From Chamaecrista fasciculata (Eukaryota > Streptophyta > Magnoliopsida > Fabales > Fabaceae): a DNA stretch of 64,000 nucleotides. The notes beneath the pieces are model-generated. The model had not been told where the DNA came from and made no database searches. It saw nothing but the letters and a program-made list of their open reading frames with translations. How positions within the stretch are numbered: the stretch's first letter is position 1; every line of letters begins with the position of its first letter. Below are positions 34,832 to 46,134 of this stretch, piece after piece. The position numbers and the translations under genes are program-made. The DNA lies in contig QANZ01023544.1 of the NCBI GenBank assembly GCA_003254925.1, forward strand, positions 87,312 to 151,311. Reading direction: 5' to 3'.

Positions 34832-36975
34832 TGATAGGAATTTTGCCCTAGGGCCAATCCTCTTTTGTATATGTTATGAACATATGGATTAATTTATAGA
34901 GATAAATTAATGGTTTTCACATTATTAGCATGTTTACTGTGATTACGTCCGTGATTAATTATACGATAATTAATCTAAATCTGTCCCTGATCGATTGTTT
35001 TCGTGGGAACGAAAATGAACTAAGATCAGCATGACCTCAGTGCATAGAGATGCACGCACTAGATGCTGGAATGAGAGTCATGGTGCAATTACGTAAAGGG
35101 TTACGAGTTGCTGGACTGACCCGGAGAGTCCTGCATGGGTTTAGTCATCAGCTTGCCTCTCTTGTACGCCTGTCATGACACCTTAGACCTGAGGTCATCA
35201 TTATTCCGGCGTTGCAGTTGTCAGACTTTGGCTTAGTCTAACGTTGCTCGTAGCAGGGTAGCCATAAGGGCTAAGTACGGGTCTGGTTGATTGCTTTGCT
35301 GAGGAATGTGGACTGACCAAGACTGGGATTTTGTTCCCCATTAAATTGGGAGATATCTTACTGGCGCCCTCGATGAGTCTGTCCAGGAAAATGCGTGGCC
35401 ACGCTAGTATATGGGACTTATTCAAGGAAATCGAGAAAGTAAAGGTTTGGATCATGGATGACTAACCCGTGCCTGATCCATGACCAAGATATCGCAGAAC
35501 AATAGGGTCGGTGCCTAGGAGGTACGAAGGTTAAAATCGGTTTTGGTAACAATCGATCAACTCACGTGTTTTGGGTAGTCGCGATGGCTTGCTAGAGTCC
35601 GCTCACGACTTGTAGGACATAGGGATGACCTACTGCCAACTTCACGTGGGGCCTGTTGGGTCACACACGAGCAGGATTAGAACACACCTTTTAAGGGACA
35701 CGAATTAGGGTAATTCGTGGGTCACTCCGTGGCCTAATTTAAGACACAGAGGAAATGTCTGGGACATTATGTCTTGTCTTAAATTTTTTACAGATTTAAA
35801 TAATTGTTAAATGATTAATAGAGATTAATTATTTACAATTTAAATATTGGGAAATAATAAATTAAATAATTCCTAAAAGTTAGGAGATTATTGATTTATA
35901 AAATTCCCTAATATTTGGCATTGAGGAGGGCGCCTCATTTATAGGTGATTTAAATAATAAAAATGTTTTATTAATTTAAGTCATGAATTTGAATTTGAAT
36001 TTGAATTTGAGATTCTAGATTTGAATTAAGATATTGGGGTAATATTTTAATTCAATAATGAATCTAAATTCAGAATTCAAAATTTGAATTAAAGATATTA
36101 TTGTAATATTTTAATTCAAAAACCTTGGGATAAAATAAGTTGGTTATGACTCCTTAATTTTAGGAGTTGTTTTTGATTTATAAAATTCCCTAAAAATGTG
36201 AGCAACTAGGCGCCTATCTTAGTGGGTCCCATTGGGGAGATTTGATCTCCCATTTGATTCTCTGAGATAGTGATTTGAATTTGAATTAAGATATTCTAGG
36301 AATATTTTAATTAGATATTCAAGTCTTAAAATATGATATTATCAGAATAACATGGATTTTATATTTATAAAATTAGTGTAATTTTAGTAAATATAAGGTC
36401 TGCAAGTCGCCTAGCCCACATAGACAACACAAGTCATGCCAATTGTTGCACAATTGAGAAAACCCTAGTTTTGCCTAGCAAAGTCGACTTTCCTCCTTGT
36501 TGAGAGAGAAAATTCGCCACTCACCTTCCTAGAGAGAGAAGTTGATTTTCTTCTAAGGGGTTAGAAGAGTTATCAAAAGTTGTGGGTTCTAAGGGTTTTT
36601 AGAGAAGGAGAAGAACAAAAGGAGTTTTGTTGCTGTCTCTTCTCATTGGCGCCATCCACCTGGAGTTCAGAGAAAGAGTTCCTGAATTCATAAACTGTAG
36701 ATTGGATCCCGAGTCTCATTGGAGAAAGAGGCGTGGAGGCTAGCACCTCGTGTTCGGGAAACTGTTCGTGTGGATCACCGGTAGAGGAAGGACGTGGAGA
36801 CAGACTTCTAGACTCGCCTAGTATCACCAATCCGATTGAAAGCTTGAGGTATAACACTTTTCGTATTTGGTTTTAAATTCAGCTAGCGGATCTCAGGGTG
36901 GGTTTTCCTCGGGGGCGCAAGTTTTTTTTATTTTACGTTTCTTCCGCTGCGTGTTTCCCTGAGGATTTCCCAACA
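34832..36975 (+). repeat. ANG3 3' LTR (2144 bp)
   Basis: TGATAGGAATTTTGCCC at 34832 after the purine-rich AAGTGGGAG, to TTTCCCAACA at 36975. Hairpin at 34987-35029: outer stem CTGATC/GATCAG (other LTRs CTGGTC/GACCAG), inner stem TTTTCGT/ACGAAAA with loop GGGA. Directly followed by ANG1 gag sequence. A TSD copy could not be confirmed because the left end of this element is rearranged. Confidence 0.85.
34987..35029 (+). other. LTR two-tier hairpin, ANG3 copy
   Basis: The outer stem CTGATC with GATCAG shows a paired change relative to CTGGTC with GACCAG in ANG1, ANG2 and ANG4. The inner stem lies at 34998-35015. Confidence 0.6.
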
Positions 36976-39900
36976 GGGAAAGGGTAAGAGCAAAGGAAAG
37001 AGGAAAGGAGACGCCGAGGATGGTGGGACCAAGCCTGCGGCTAAGCCTAACCCGCCGCCTGCCAAGAAGGCAAAGCCCAATAAGGAGACAGTCTATTTCT
37101 TCTGCCAGAAGCCGAGTCACTAGAAGAGAAACTGTAGGCTGTACATGGAAGATCTGAAGAAGAAGAAGAGCGAAGCCTCTACTTCAGGTATCTTTGTTAT
37201 AGGCGTTCACTTGTCTACTCCTACCACTTGGTTATTGGATACTACTTGTGGTTCTCACATATGTACTAATGTGCAGGGGTTGAGAAGAAGTAGAAAGCTG
37301 AGCAGAGGCGAGGTGGACCTACGTGTGGGTAATGGAGCAAGGGTTGCTGCTGTTGTTGTAGGAACATACGAGCTAGTTTTGCCCACTAGGCTTGTTTTAT
37401 TGTTAAACAATTGTTATTATGTATCATCTCTTAGTTCTAACATTATATCGCTTTCTTATTTGGATAAGGAAGGATTCATTTGCATGAATGGAAATGGTAG
37501 ATGTTCAATTTATAAGAATGATGTGTTATATGCTTATGGAGATCTGCATGATAACCACTATATCTTAAAATTGGAACAAAGACATAATAACGAAATCTAT
37601 AACATCAATACGAAAAGGATTAAGACTAACGAGTCTAATCCTACATACCTTTGGCATTGTCGTTTAGGCCATATAAACGAGAAACGCCTAGATAAGCTCC
37701 ATAGAGATGAACTTCTAAGCTCATTTGATTTTGAATCATATGATGCTTGCGAATCTTGGCTACTTGGTAAGATCACAAAGGCGCCCTTTACTAGCCACAG
37801 TGAGAGGGCATCTGACTTGTTGGGGATCATACATAGTGATGTATGTGGACCCATGAGTATTCATGCTAGAGGAGGTTACTCCTACTTCATTACGTTTACT
37901 GACGACTTCAGTAGATATGGATATGTCTACCAAACGAAGCACAAGTCAGAGTCTTTTGAAATGTTCAAGAGATTTCAAAATGAAGTTGAGAACCAGCTTG
38001 ACAAGAAAATCAAGATCCTTCGATCTGATCGAGGAGGGGAGTATTTGAATCAAGAATTCATTGATCATCTTAGTAGTTGTGGGATAGTCTCAAAACTTAC
38101 ACCTCCTGGAACACCACAGTGGAATGGTGTGTCTGAGAGGAGGAATCGAACTCTATTAGATATGGTTCGATCTATGATGAGTCAAAATGATCTTCCGCCA
38201 TCCTTTTGGGGGTACGCTTTAGAAGCTGCCGCTTTCACAGTTAACTGTGTTCCGTCCAAGGCTGTTGAGAAGACACCATATGAGATATGGAGTGGGAGGA
38301 GTCCCATTATGTCTTACCTCAAGGTTTGGGGATGTGAGGTTTACGTTAAGCAACAAGCTAACGATAAACTGTCTCCCAAATCCCTCAAGTGTCTATTTGT
38401 GGGATACCCCAAGGAAACGAGGGGGTATTATGTCTACTGCCCAACTGACAACAAAGTGTTTGTAGTCAGGAGTGGATTCTTCTTAGAGAACTAGTTTCCA
38501 GAAGAAACAGTGGGAGTAAGATTGAGCTTGAAGAAGTTCAAGTTCCACAAGACACATCAGAGGCGTAGACGGAAACTGGAGAAGGATCACAAGATGTTGT
38601 GGTAGCTCCTCCACTAACACAAGGACTACGAAGGTCTGATAGGACACATTTCCAGCCAGAGAGATATTACGGATTTCTCGTGACTGAAAACAGGGATGTG
38701 TTGCTCACAGAGCATGGTGAACCCACCACCTATCAAGAGGCCATCGTAGATCCCAACTCTGAGAAATGGGTTGAAGCCATGAAGGCTGAAATGCAATCTA
38801 TGTACGACAACAAGGTATGGACCTTGGTCGCTCCACCTGAAGGGGTAAAACCCGTAGGGTGAAGTGGGTTTTCAAGGAGAAAACAGACATGGATGGCAAT
38901 GTTAACGTCTTCAAGGCGAGGCTAGTTGCGAAAGGATTTACGCAACGTCATGGTATAGACTATGACGAAACGTTCTCGCCTGTTGCAATGGCCACGTCCA
39001 TTAGAATCCTCCTTGCCATAGCTGCATATTATGATTATGAGATATGGCAAATGGATGTCAAATTAGCGTTCCTTAACGGAAGGCTACCCGAGGATGTGTA
39101 TATGATACAACCTGAGGGGTTTGTATGTCCTGAGGCACCAGACATAGTATGCAAGCTTCAGAGATCCATTTATTGATTGAAGCAAGCATCCAGGAGTTGG
39201 AATCATCGTTTTGATGAAGTGGTCAAAGAGTTTGGCTTCTTACAAAATCCTGACGAACCTTGTGTTTACAAGAAGGTTAGTGGGAGCACAATAGTGTTCT
39301 TCGTGCTATATGTCGATGACATATTGCTCATTGGAAACGATATTCCAACCTTAGACATTATAAAATCCTAGTTAGGAAAATCTTTCTCAATGAAAGACTT
39401 GGGAGAAGCTGCCTATATTTTAGGCATTAAGATCTATAGAGATAGATCTCGGAGGCTTCTCGGATTGAGTCAGAGTACATACTTGGATAAGGTATTGAAG
39501 AGGTTCAATATGCAGGATTCCAAGAAGGGATTCATTCCGATGAATCATGGGCTGACCCTGAGCAAGAAACAGTGTCCCAAGACACTTGTTGAGCGAGGGC
39601 GCATGAGTGGAATTCCCTATGCCTCGGCCATAGGATCCATCATGTATGCCATGCTATGTACTCGACCCGATGTGTCGTTTGCCCTAAGTATGCTAAGCCG
39701 ATTCCAACAAGACCCTGGTGAGGATCATTGGATCGCTGTCAAAAATATCCTTAAGTACTTGAGAAGGACTAAGGATGAGTTCTTGGTGTACGGTGGAACT
39801 GATGAGGAGCTATGTGTAAGGGGTTACACAGACGCTAGTTTCCAAACCGACCAAGATGATTTTAAATCGCAGTTAGGATATGCCTTTCTCCTAAACGGTG

Positions 39901-40301
39901 GCAGCGTGAGTTGGAAGAGTTCCAAGCAGAGAACGATTGCCGATTCTACAACGGAGTCCGAGTATATTGCAGCATCGGATGCAGCAAAGGAGGCTGTGTG
40001 GATTAGAAAGTTCATCTCAGAGCTTGGCGTGGTTCAGACCATTTCTGATCTCTTTACCCTGTATTGCGACAATAGTGGTGCTATTGCGCAAGCCAAGGAG
40101 CCACGGTCCCACCAGACGACCAAACATATACTCAAACGTTTTCACCTTGTCCGAGAGATGATTGACAGAGGTGATGTAAAGATATGTAAAGTGGCAGGCG
40201 AGGACAACGTTGCTGATCCTCTGACAAAGCCTCTTGCAAGGGTTATACATGAGAGACATGTATCGTCGATGGGGATTAGACACATTGATCAGTGTACCTA
40301 G
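36976..40301 (+). pseudogene. pol: ANG1 gag C-terminus and pol
   Basis: Starts in the Lys-rich gag linker. The CCHC knuckle (FFCQKPSH..KRNC, near 37100-37130) carries TAG in place of its Trp. An open frame, 37145-38494, gives protease (LLDTTCGSHICT), GAG-pre-integrase and integrase core (IIHSDVCGPM, RSDRGGEYLNQ, TPQWNGVSERRNR). A small deletion then gives TAG at 38492, with another TAG near 38567. RT pieces lie at 38599-38862, 38859-39176 and 39177-39371 (LYVDDILLIG near 39310). They are separated by a 1-bp deletion near 38860, a GGA-to-TGA change near 39174 and a TGG-to-TAG change near 39369. RNase H, 39390-40301, is intact and ends DQCT. Protease, integrase and RT/RNase H functions are assigned from Ty1/copia domain order. 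It is non-functional as it stands. Confidence 0.9.
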
Positions 40302-40347
40302 GAGTAGGAACAGCTAGATTGATTGTACCCTAGTGCAAGTGGGAGTC

Positions 40348-42394
40348 TGTTGGAGATTGTGCCCTAGGGCCAATCATTTTGTGCGAAATGTTATGAACAT
40401 TTGGATTAATTTATAGAGATGAATTAATGTGTTATCATAATTAGCATGTTTACTATGATAGCGTCCTTGATTAATTATGAGATAATTAATCTAAATCTGT
40501 CCCTGGCCGATTGTTTTCGTGGGAACGAAAATGAACTAAGACCAGCATGACCTCGGTGTATAGAGATGCATGCACTAGATGCTGGGACGAGAGTCATGGT
40601 GCAATTACGTAAGGGGTTACGAGTTGCTGGACTGACCCGGAGAGTCCTGCATGGGTTTAGTCATCAGCTTGCCTCTCCTGTACACCTGTCGCGATGCCTT
40701 AGACCTGAGGTCATTATTATTCCGGCGTTGCAGTTGTCAAACTTTGGCTTAGTCTAACGTTGCCTGTGACAAGGTAGCCATAAGGGCTAAGTGCGGGTTT
40801 GATTGATTGTCGTGATGAGGAATGTGGATTGACCAAGATGGGATTTTGTCCCTCATTAGATGAGAGATATCGAACTGGCGCCCTCGATGAGTCTGTCCAA
40901 GGGAAAGAGTGGCCACTCAGTAAATTGGGACTTACTCAGGGAATCGAGAAAGTTGAGGTTTGGATTATGGATGACTTTCCTGTGCCTAATCCATGACCAA
41001 GATATCGTAGGACAATACATGTTGGTACTAAGGTTAAGTCGGTTTTGGTAAAAACGATAACTCACGTGTTTTGAGTAGTCGTGATGGCTTGCTAGAGTCC
41101 GCTCACGGCTTGTAAGTCATAGAGATGGCTTGCTGCCAACTTCACGTGGGGCCTGCTGGGTCACACATGAGCAGGATCAGGACACCGCTTAAAGGGACAC
41201 GAATTAGGGTTAAATCGTGGGTCACTCCGGTGACACAATTTAAGATATAGCAAAATGTCTGGGACATTAAGTCTTGTCTTAAATAATCTACAGTTGTGAA
41301 ATATTTAAATTTGTAGGACAAGTTTAAATATAATAATTGTTAAATATTTAATGGGATTAATTATTTACAATTGTAATATTAGGGAATATTAAATCAGATA
41401 AGATTCCTAAAAGTTAGGAAATTATTGAATTATTAAATTCCCCAATATTAATATGAGGGTGGCGCCTCATGTGTAATATTTGGATTAATAAAATTGTTTT
41501 ATTAAATCAAATAATAAGTTTGAATTCAAAAGATTTGATGGAGATTTCAAAAGATTTGATTCAAACAGATTTGGTGAGATCTCCTCTCAGTATCTTTGGA
41601 GAATCATGACTTCCTAAGAGTTAGGAAGGTTTTTGATTTATTAAATTCCAAGATAAAATTGAGGGAGTTAGGCGCATGGCTCTGTGGGTCCCATGGGAAG
41701 ATTTGATCTTCCATTTGATTCTCAGAGATTGCATTTTGAATTTAAATTGAAATATTAAGGTAATATTTTAATTGTAAATTCAAGTCCTAAAATAATTATA
41801 TTATCTAAATATCATGATTTTAGGAATTTTAAAATCACCAAAAATTATGCTTATTTATAGGGGCAAGTCGACTTGCCTAACCCTAGCTCACATTGTGATT
41901 TTGTCTTCCTCCTTGTAGAGAGAGAGAAAAATCGACTTTAGCCTTAGAGAGAGGAAAATCGATTTTTGCCTAAGGAGTTAGGAAAATTTGAATTCCACCA
42001 TTAAAACTAGGGCTTTTGTGAGAGAAGAAAAGGCAAGAAGGAGTTCTTGTGGGGGGTTTCTTCTATGCGCCGTTTTGCTATTGGATTCGAGAAGGAGTTC
42101 TTGAATTCAAACACTGTAGATTGGTCCCTGGTTCTTTTGGAGAAAAGAACGGAAGGCTAGCACCTTGGTGCCCAAGAAACTGTTCGTGTGGATCACAGGC
42201 AGAGGGAGAACGCTGAGAGTGGACTCCTTGCACGCGCCTTGTACAACCGATTGAAACTCGTGAGGTATACCACTATCTAAATGTTTTAAATTCTACTAGC
42301 AGATCCGTTCGGGAATTCTAGGACTAGGCGCTTTATTTTAAGTTTTAGTTTTTTTTTTTGCTTCCGCTGCGTTTGGCGCCTAGGATTCCCAACA
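40348..42394 (+). repeat. ANG1 3' LTR (2047 bp)
   Basis: TGTTGG at 40348 after the purine-rich GCAAGTGGGAGTC, to CCCAACA at 42394, followed by the TSD AAGTT. Hairpin at 40503-40545 with inner stem at 40514-40531 and loop GGGA. It carries a 21-bp tandem duplication (TTCAAAAGATTTGAT at 41525 and 41546) that the 5' LTR lacks. Confidence 0.88.
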
Positions 42395-43743
42395 AAGTTG
42401 TCGCAAACTATTTTGCACTTAGTGTCCTTTTGACACAAACATCATTTGACCTTGGTCAAAATCTCCTTTCCTCCCTTGGTTCTCTTTTGAACCGAGGCTA
42501 CTTACCTTACACTCAACATTTCTCTTCCTAACACCACATCTCTTGGACCTATTGTCCTTCTTCTTGGAGCCTTGTGCTCTAAGAAGCATTATCCACTTAA
42601 GCTACGTGCTTGGTGGATTTTGCAACCTTATGCCACTAATCCTTCAACACCATGCAGTGTTCGATTTCATCAAATTCAAGAAATTTGATGATATATAGTA
42701 ATAGTTCGAAATAACCTACATGCACTCGCAAAAGGAGGGAAGAGATCTAGTAATAGTTTGAACTTACTACTTATTAGTTGGGAGTTTTCAGGCTGGCACA
42801 TACTCCCAAATCATGTTTGTTTTCTTTCTTTGATGCGTCTCAATTCTCTTGTTAGAACGCATCTTAGAGACATCAAACTTGATTGTAAGTTGCCTGTTTG
42901 GTGGCCACAGTGTCATCAACCAGGTCTCTCTAATGTGATTTACTTCGCCTTTGAGGTGGTATGGTATTTGAACTGACACACAATGTCATTCAAAGGTGCT
43001 ACAAGGTAACGTCTTCCGAGCATCACCACGATTTCCAATACCTTCTCGGAACACCACCTCCAACCATGTACACAGTGGCTCAGGTCGTCGAACCTTGGTC
43101 GTCTGGCCGCCTATCACGGTGGTCCACAGTGGTCACGGCCGCCTTGACCTTGCCGGACATCCACTGCTGGCAACTACTCCGGCTGCCGGCGTGAACAGTG
43201 CTCTGCCTCCTCCTTTTTTTATTTCTTTTTTTATATTAATTATTTAATAAATAGATTATTATAATAATTAATATCAGGGTCCAAATATGTCTAGAGAATC
43301 TAGGCAAATCTTGAAAGTTCAAGTTTAAATTAATTTTGAATTTCAGAAAATTTAAAATAGCATATATTTAAATTTTAAATTCAAAAAGATTTGACAATAT
43401 CTTATTTCAAAAAGATCCCTAAACAGAATATTTAAAACTCTTGACCTATCACAAAGGTTAAACCAGGAATAACAACAAATATTAAAACTGGGGAACCTAG
43501 GCATATTCCTAAGTTCAAATCAAGAACATGAATATTATCATGGAAACCTATACATGTTCCTAAGTTTTAAAGAAACAAGATCCATTCACATACACAAGAT
43601 AATATACTCTATATATTATCTATCCCTAAAACATTTTAGGGAATGGAAGAACAACTGTACATAAATAACTCATATATTTATACAAACCCCAAAAACAAAT
43701 TTTGGGAGAAGGGATAACTATATCCCTACAACATTTTTGGAAC
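42395..43743. other. Unassigned DNA right of the Copia nest
   Basis: Continuation of the block interrupted at 13049. It includes a GC-rich patch (43040-43200) with short open frames and an AT-rich remainder with GGGGAACCTAGGCATATTCC-like words. I recognise no protein, RNA gene or element terminus. Confidence 0.45.
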
Positions 43744-44541
43744 TGATCAGCCCAAAAGAGAACAATTTATTTGGCCTACTTTTAGTGTGTTTATAATAAT
43801 AATATATTATAATTAGACCAATTAATATGCTAAGGGTTGCACCAACGTGTGGTGAAATAAAGTGGATAAAATAGATTAATTAGCGTGTATTTATTGTATT
43901 TTATAAATAGGTGCTACTTAACGGTTTATTTAGTGTTCAGATATCCAAACAAGGCCAAACCAAGAGGGAAATATCAGAATATTCGAGAAGATCACGTGGA
44001 CCATAAGATTAATAAAGTTAGCTCTTTTTGTGTTTGCTAAAGAGTGTTCTATCTATCTTATAATTATAATTAGGATTGTTCTTTGTTTGTTTATGTTCCG
44101 ATGTGGCAATAATATAGATTGTCCCGAAAAGCTTGACAAATTCCTCATACATAGTTAGGATGAGTGATCAATCTTAATCCTATATTCTCTACCATTGTTT
44201 GATTGGTTGTGTTTAAAGTTTGAATACATCATTTAACTTGGTTAAGTGGATGCACATTAATTATCTCTTCTTTATGATGAACGAACTATGATAGTCTATC
44301 ACTAGGGTTTATTCTCAAGTATTATTTTGACTCATATTATCTTATTAAATCATGACAACCATAAAGTCTCAAATTCATAATCCCCATCACAATTCTCTTA
44401 GTCTCATCACATCGAGTTCCAAGAGGGATTCGACCTTGGGTTAGCATCTATACTATATTTTAATAAAGTATAGTTATACTTGCAGGGCTCAAGTATAATT
44501 AAATTTGGCTCGCTTGACACCTTGCAACGAGTGTCCGACCA
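43744..44541 (+). repeat. Athila-like LTR, copy A (internally deleted)
   Basis: Starts TGATCAGCCCAAAAG and ends GTCCGACCA. It parallels LTR B (57827-59276) at both ends but lacks about 650 bp of the middle. The join is near 44008 (ATAAGATTAATAAAG), where both sides of the missing part share AAGAT/GATTAAT-like words. Confidence 0.75.
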
Positions 44542-44546
44542 TGTTT

Positions 44547-44564
44547 TGGCGCCGTTACCGGGAA
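44547..44564 (+). other. Primer binding site of Athila A (tRNA-Asp type, mutated)
   Basis: TGGCGCCGTTACCGGGAA, five bases after the LTR. The expected form is TGGCGCCGTTGCCGGGGA. Confidence 0.8.
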
Positions 44565-44769
44565 ACTCTTTCTTGAGTTCCTAAGAAATTGTGATTTGTT
44601 TTCAAGTCGTTATTTTTCTTTTTTGAGTCTTTCATTTTTCGTTTTGAGTCTTGTTCTTGTTTAGAGACTTTGTTTTGTTTTCTTTTAAATTTTTCATTTG
44701 ATTTGCTTTAATTTTATTTTTCTTGTTTATTAAGTTTTTATTGTTTTAGTCATTTTATTTTTCTAGTAT

Positions 44770-46134
44770 ATGCCTAGGAGACCTTTAAAGCCTATAGTTC
44801 CCATTGATTTAGATTTAGATAAAACGCTTAGATCCATTAGAAAAAGTAGGAAAAATATAAACATGGAAAACTCGGGCAACAATAGATTAGATAATCAAGA
44901 ACGAGATCAAGTTCGCAAAAATAAGGTCTAGACAATGGACGTCCAAGACCGAGAAGATCTATTAGAGAGGGATCCCAATCTAATGAACAATATGAGGTTC
45001 AAAGAAATGTGTTCCCTCAAATCCAGACGGATTTTGAGATCAAAGGACCACTTTTCAATGGATTGTCTAAATTTCACGGATTTGCCAGTGAAAATCCCTT
45101 TACTCATTTGAATAATTTGTATTTTCACTGTGGAACCATGAAACCCCTAGCACCAAGCATAGAGGATGTTATGTGGAAAGTATTCCATCTCACCCTCGAA
45201 GGTAAGGCACTAGAGTGGTACACTCATTTGGGAAATTATGAATAGACAGATTATCTGTCTTGGTAGAATCTTAGGAGATATTTTCTCGATAAGTACTTTC
45301 CCGAAGCTAAAGCGTCAGCCGCTAGACAGCAAATCTCAGCTATAGAACAACGAGATAACGAAACGTTACTCGAGTACCTAACTAGATACCAGGATCTTTT
45401 AGTAATGTGTCCTAATCATTAGTATACTAAGGAGCAAATAGTGGAATACTTTTGTAGTGGACTCCTAGACGACGAGGCTAATCAAATTGACGCCGCGTCT
45501 AATTGTTCCATCACTAAGTTAATGTCGAGACCGCATGGGATCTAATCAAGGAGATCTCCCTCAAGTGAGAGAACCGAAGAAGACGTGCCCGTGTAGTCAA
45601 GGGAATAACAACAAATGAGTCAGACCCGATGATGGTGAAATTGGCATCAGACATGGATAGTCTAGCCATATATGTTAAGGAGATGAATGCCAAGTTAGCC
45701 ACTTCGCCTAGAACGGTCGCTCTTGTGACCGCACCCTACTCCGAGTGCGATTCACATCAACATGGAACTAGGGAATGCCCCCATCAACCCGAGGAAGTAT
45801 CGACCATGTATCAACAAGACCCTAGTCAATTTCCGAGGAGATATGACAATAGATTTAGGACTGGAAATTATTTCCAAAACCAAAACTTTAATAATCCAGC
45901 TCCTCAAAGACAAAATCTTTCTTCAAACGAAACTGACACTCAACTCCTCATTAGAAAGTTTGAAGAATCTGAAGCTCGAACCTCGAAGAAATTCGATGAT
46001 TTGGGACATAGGATCGATCTTCTTTCTAAAGAGATGGACATCATGAAGAGGAATCACGATGATCTTGAACACACAGTCATCAGGGCAACCGATGCTGATC
46101 GAAGTTTCCAAGCCCTAGTAAATAACGTAACTAC
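44770..46134 (+). pseudogene. gag: Athila-like gag of copy A, N-terminal and central part
   Basis: ATG at 44770 (MPRRPLKPIVPIDLDLDK). A TAG near 44930 and a frame change precede the capsid-like part: QTDFEIKGPLFNGLSKFHGF near 45020, MWKVFHLTLEGKALEWYTHL near 45170-45230, then stops in WYTHLGNYE and a TAG for Gln near 45421. A later open frame, 45629-46171, holds MNAKLATSPRTVALVT and a possible CCHC-like segment (CDSHQHGTREC). The reading is cut by the ANG4 insertion at 46135 and resumes at 57067. Confidence 0.8.

Larger units (their letters stand above)
13050..42394 (+). mobile_element. ANG1: Angela/BARE-like Ty1/copia element, host of a nest, TSD AAGTT
   Basis: 5' LTR 13050-15091, 3' LTR 40348-42394, both TGTTGG...CCCAACA, flanked by AAGTT at 13045-13049 and 42395-42399. 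iMet primer site at 15093. The leader is split by ANG2 (15984-26919) and continues 26920-27432. The gag C-terminus and pol lie at 36976-40301. Between 27433 and 36975 other, rearranged copies are embedded. LTRs of about 2 kb opening TGTTGGAGATTGTGCCCTAG recall barley BARE-1/Angela LTRs. Without the inserts it would be a usual-sized Angela element. Pol is broken by several stops and frameshifts, so it is not autonomous now. Confidence 0.85.

Noticed and set aside
40566..40996. Open frames of 63 and 65 codons inside the Angela-type LTRs, recurring in several copies (also 13501-13698, 31323-31514 minus).
   Set aside because: They recur because the LTRs are recent duplicates. In ANG1 5', ANG3 3' and ANG4 LTRs the same frames are broken by stops, and the region is better explained by the conserved hairpins.
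42758..43247. Overlapping open frames of 60-83 codons in the GC-rich patch right of the nest.
   Set aside because: They overlap on both strands, lack domain features and splice structure, and are likely chance frames in GC-rich DNA.
11599..43743. GGAAC directly outside the minus-strand Athila LTR (11599-11603) and directly before Athila LTR A (43739-43743), suggesting one TSD for both.
   Set aside because: The two LTRs face away from each other and differ in sequence. A TSD would need them to be the two outer ends of one element in the same direction, so it is probably coincidence.
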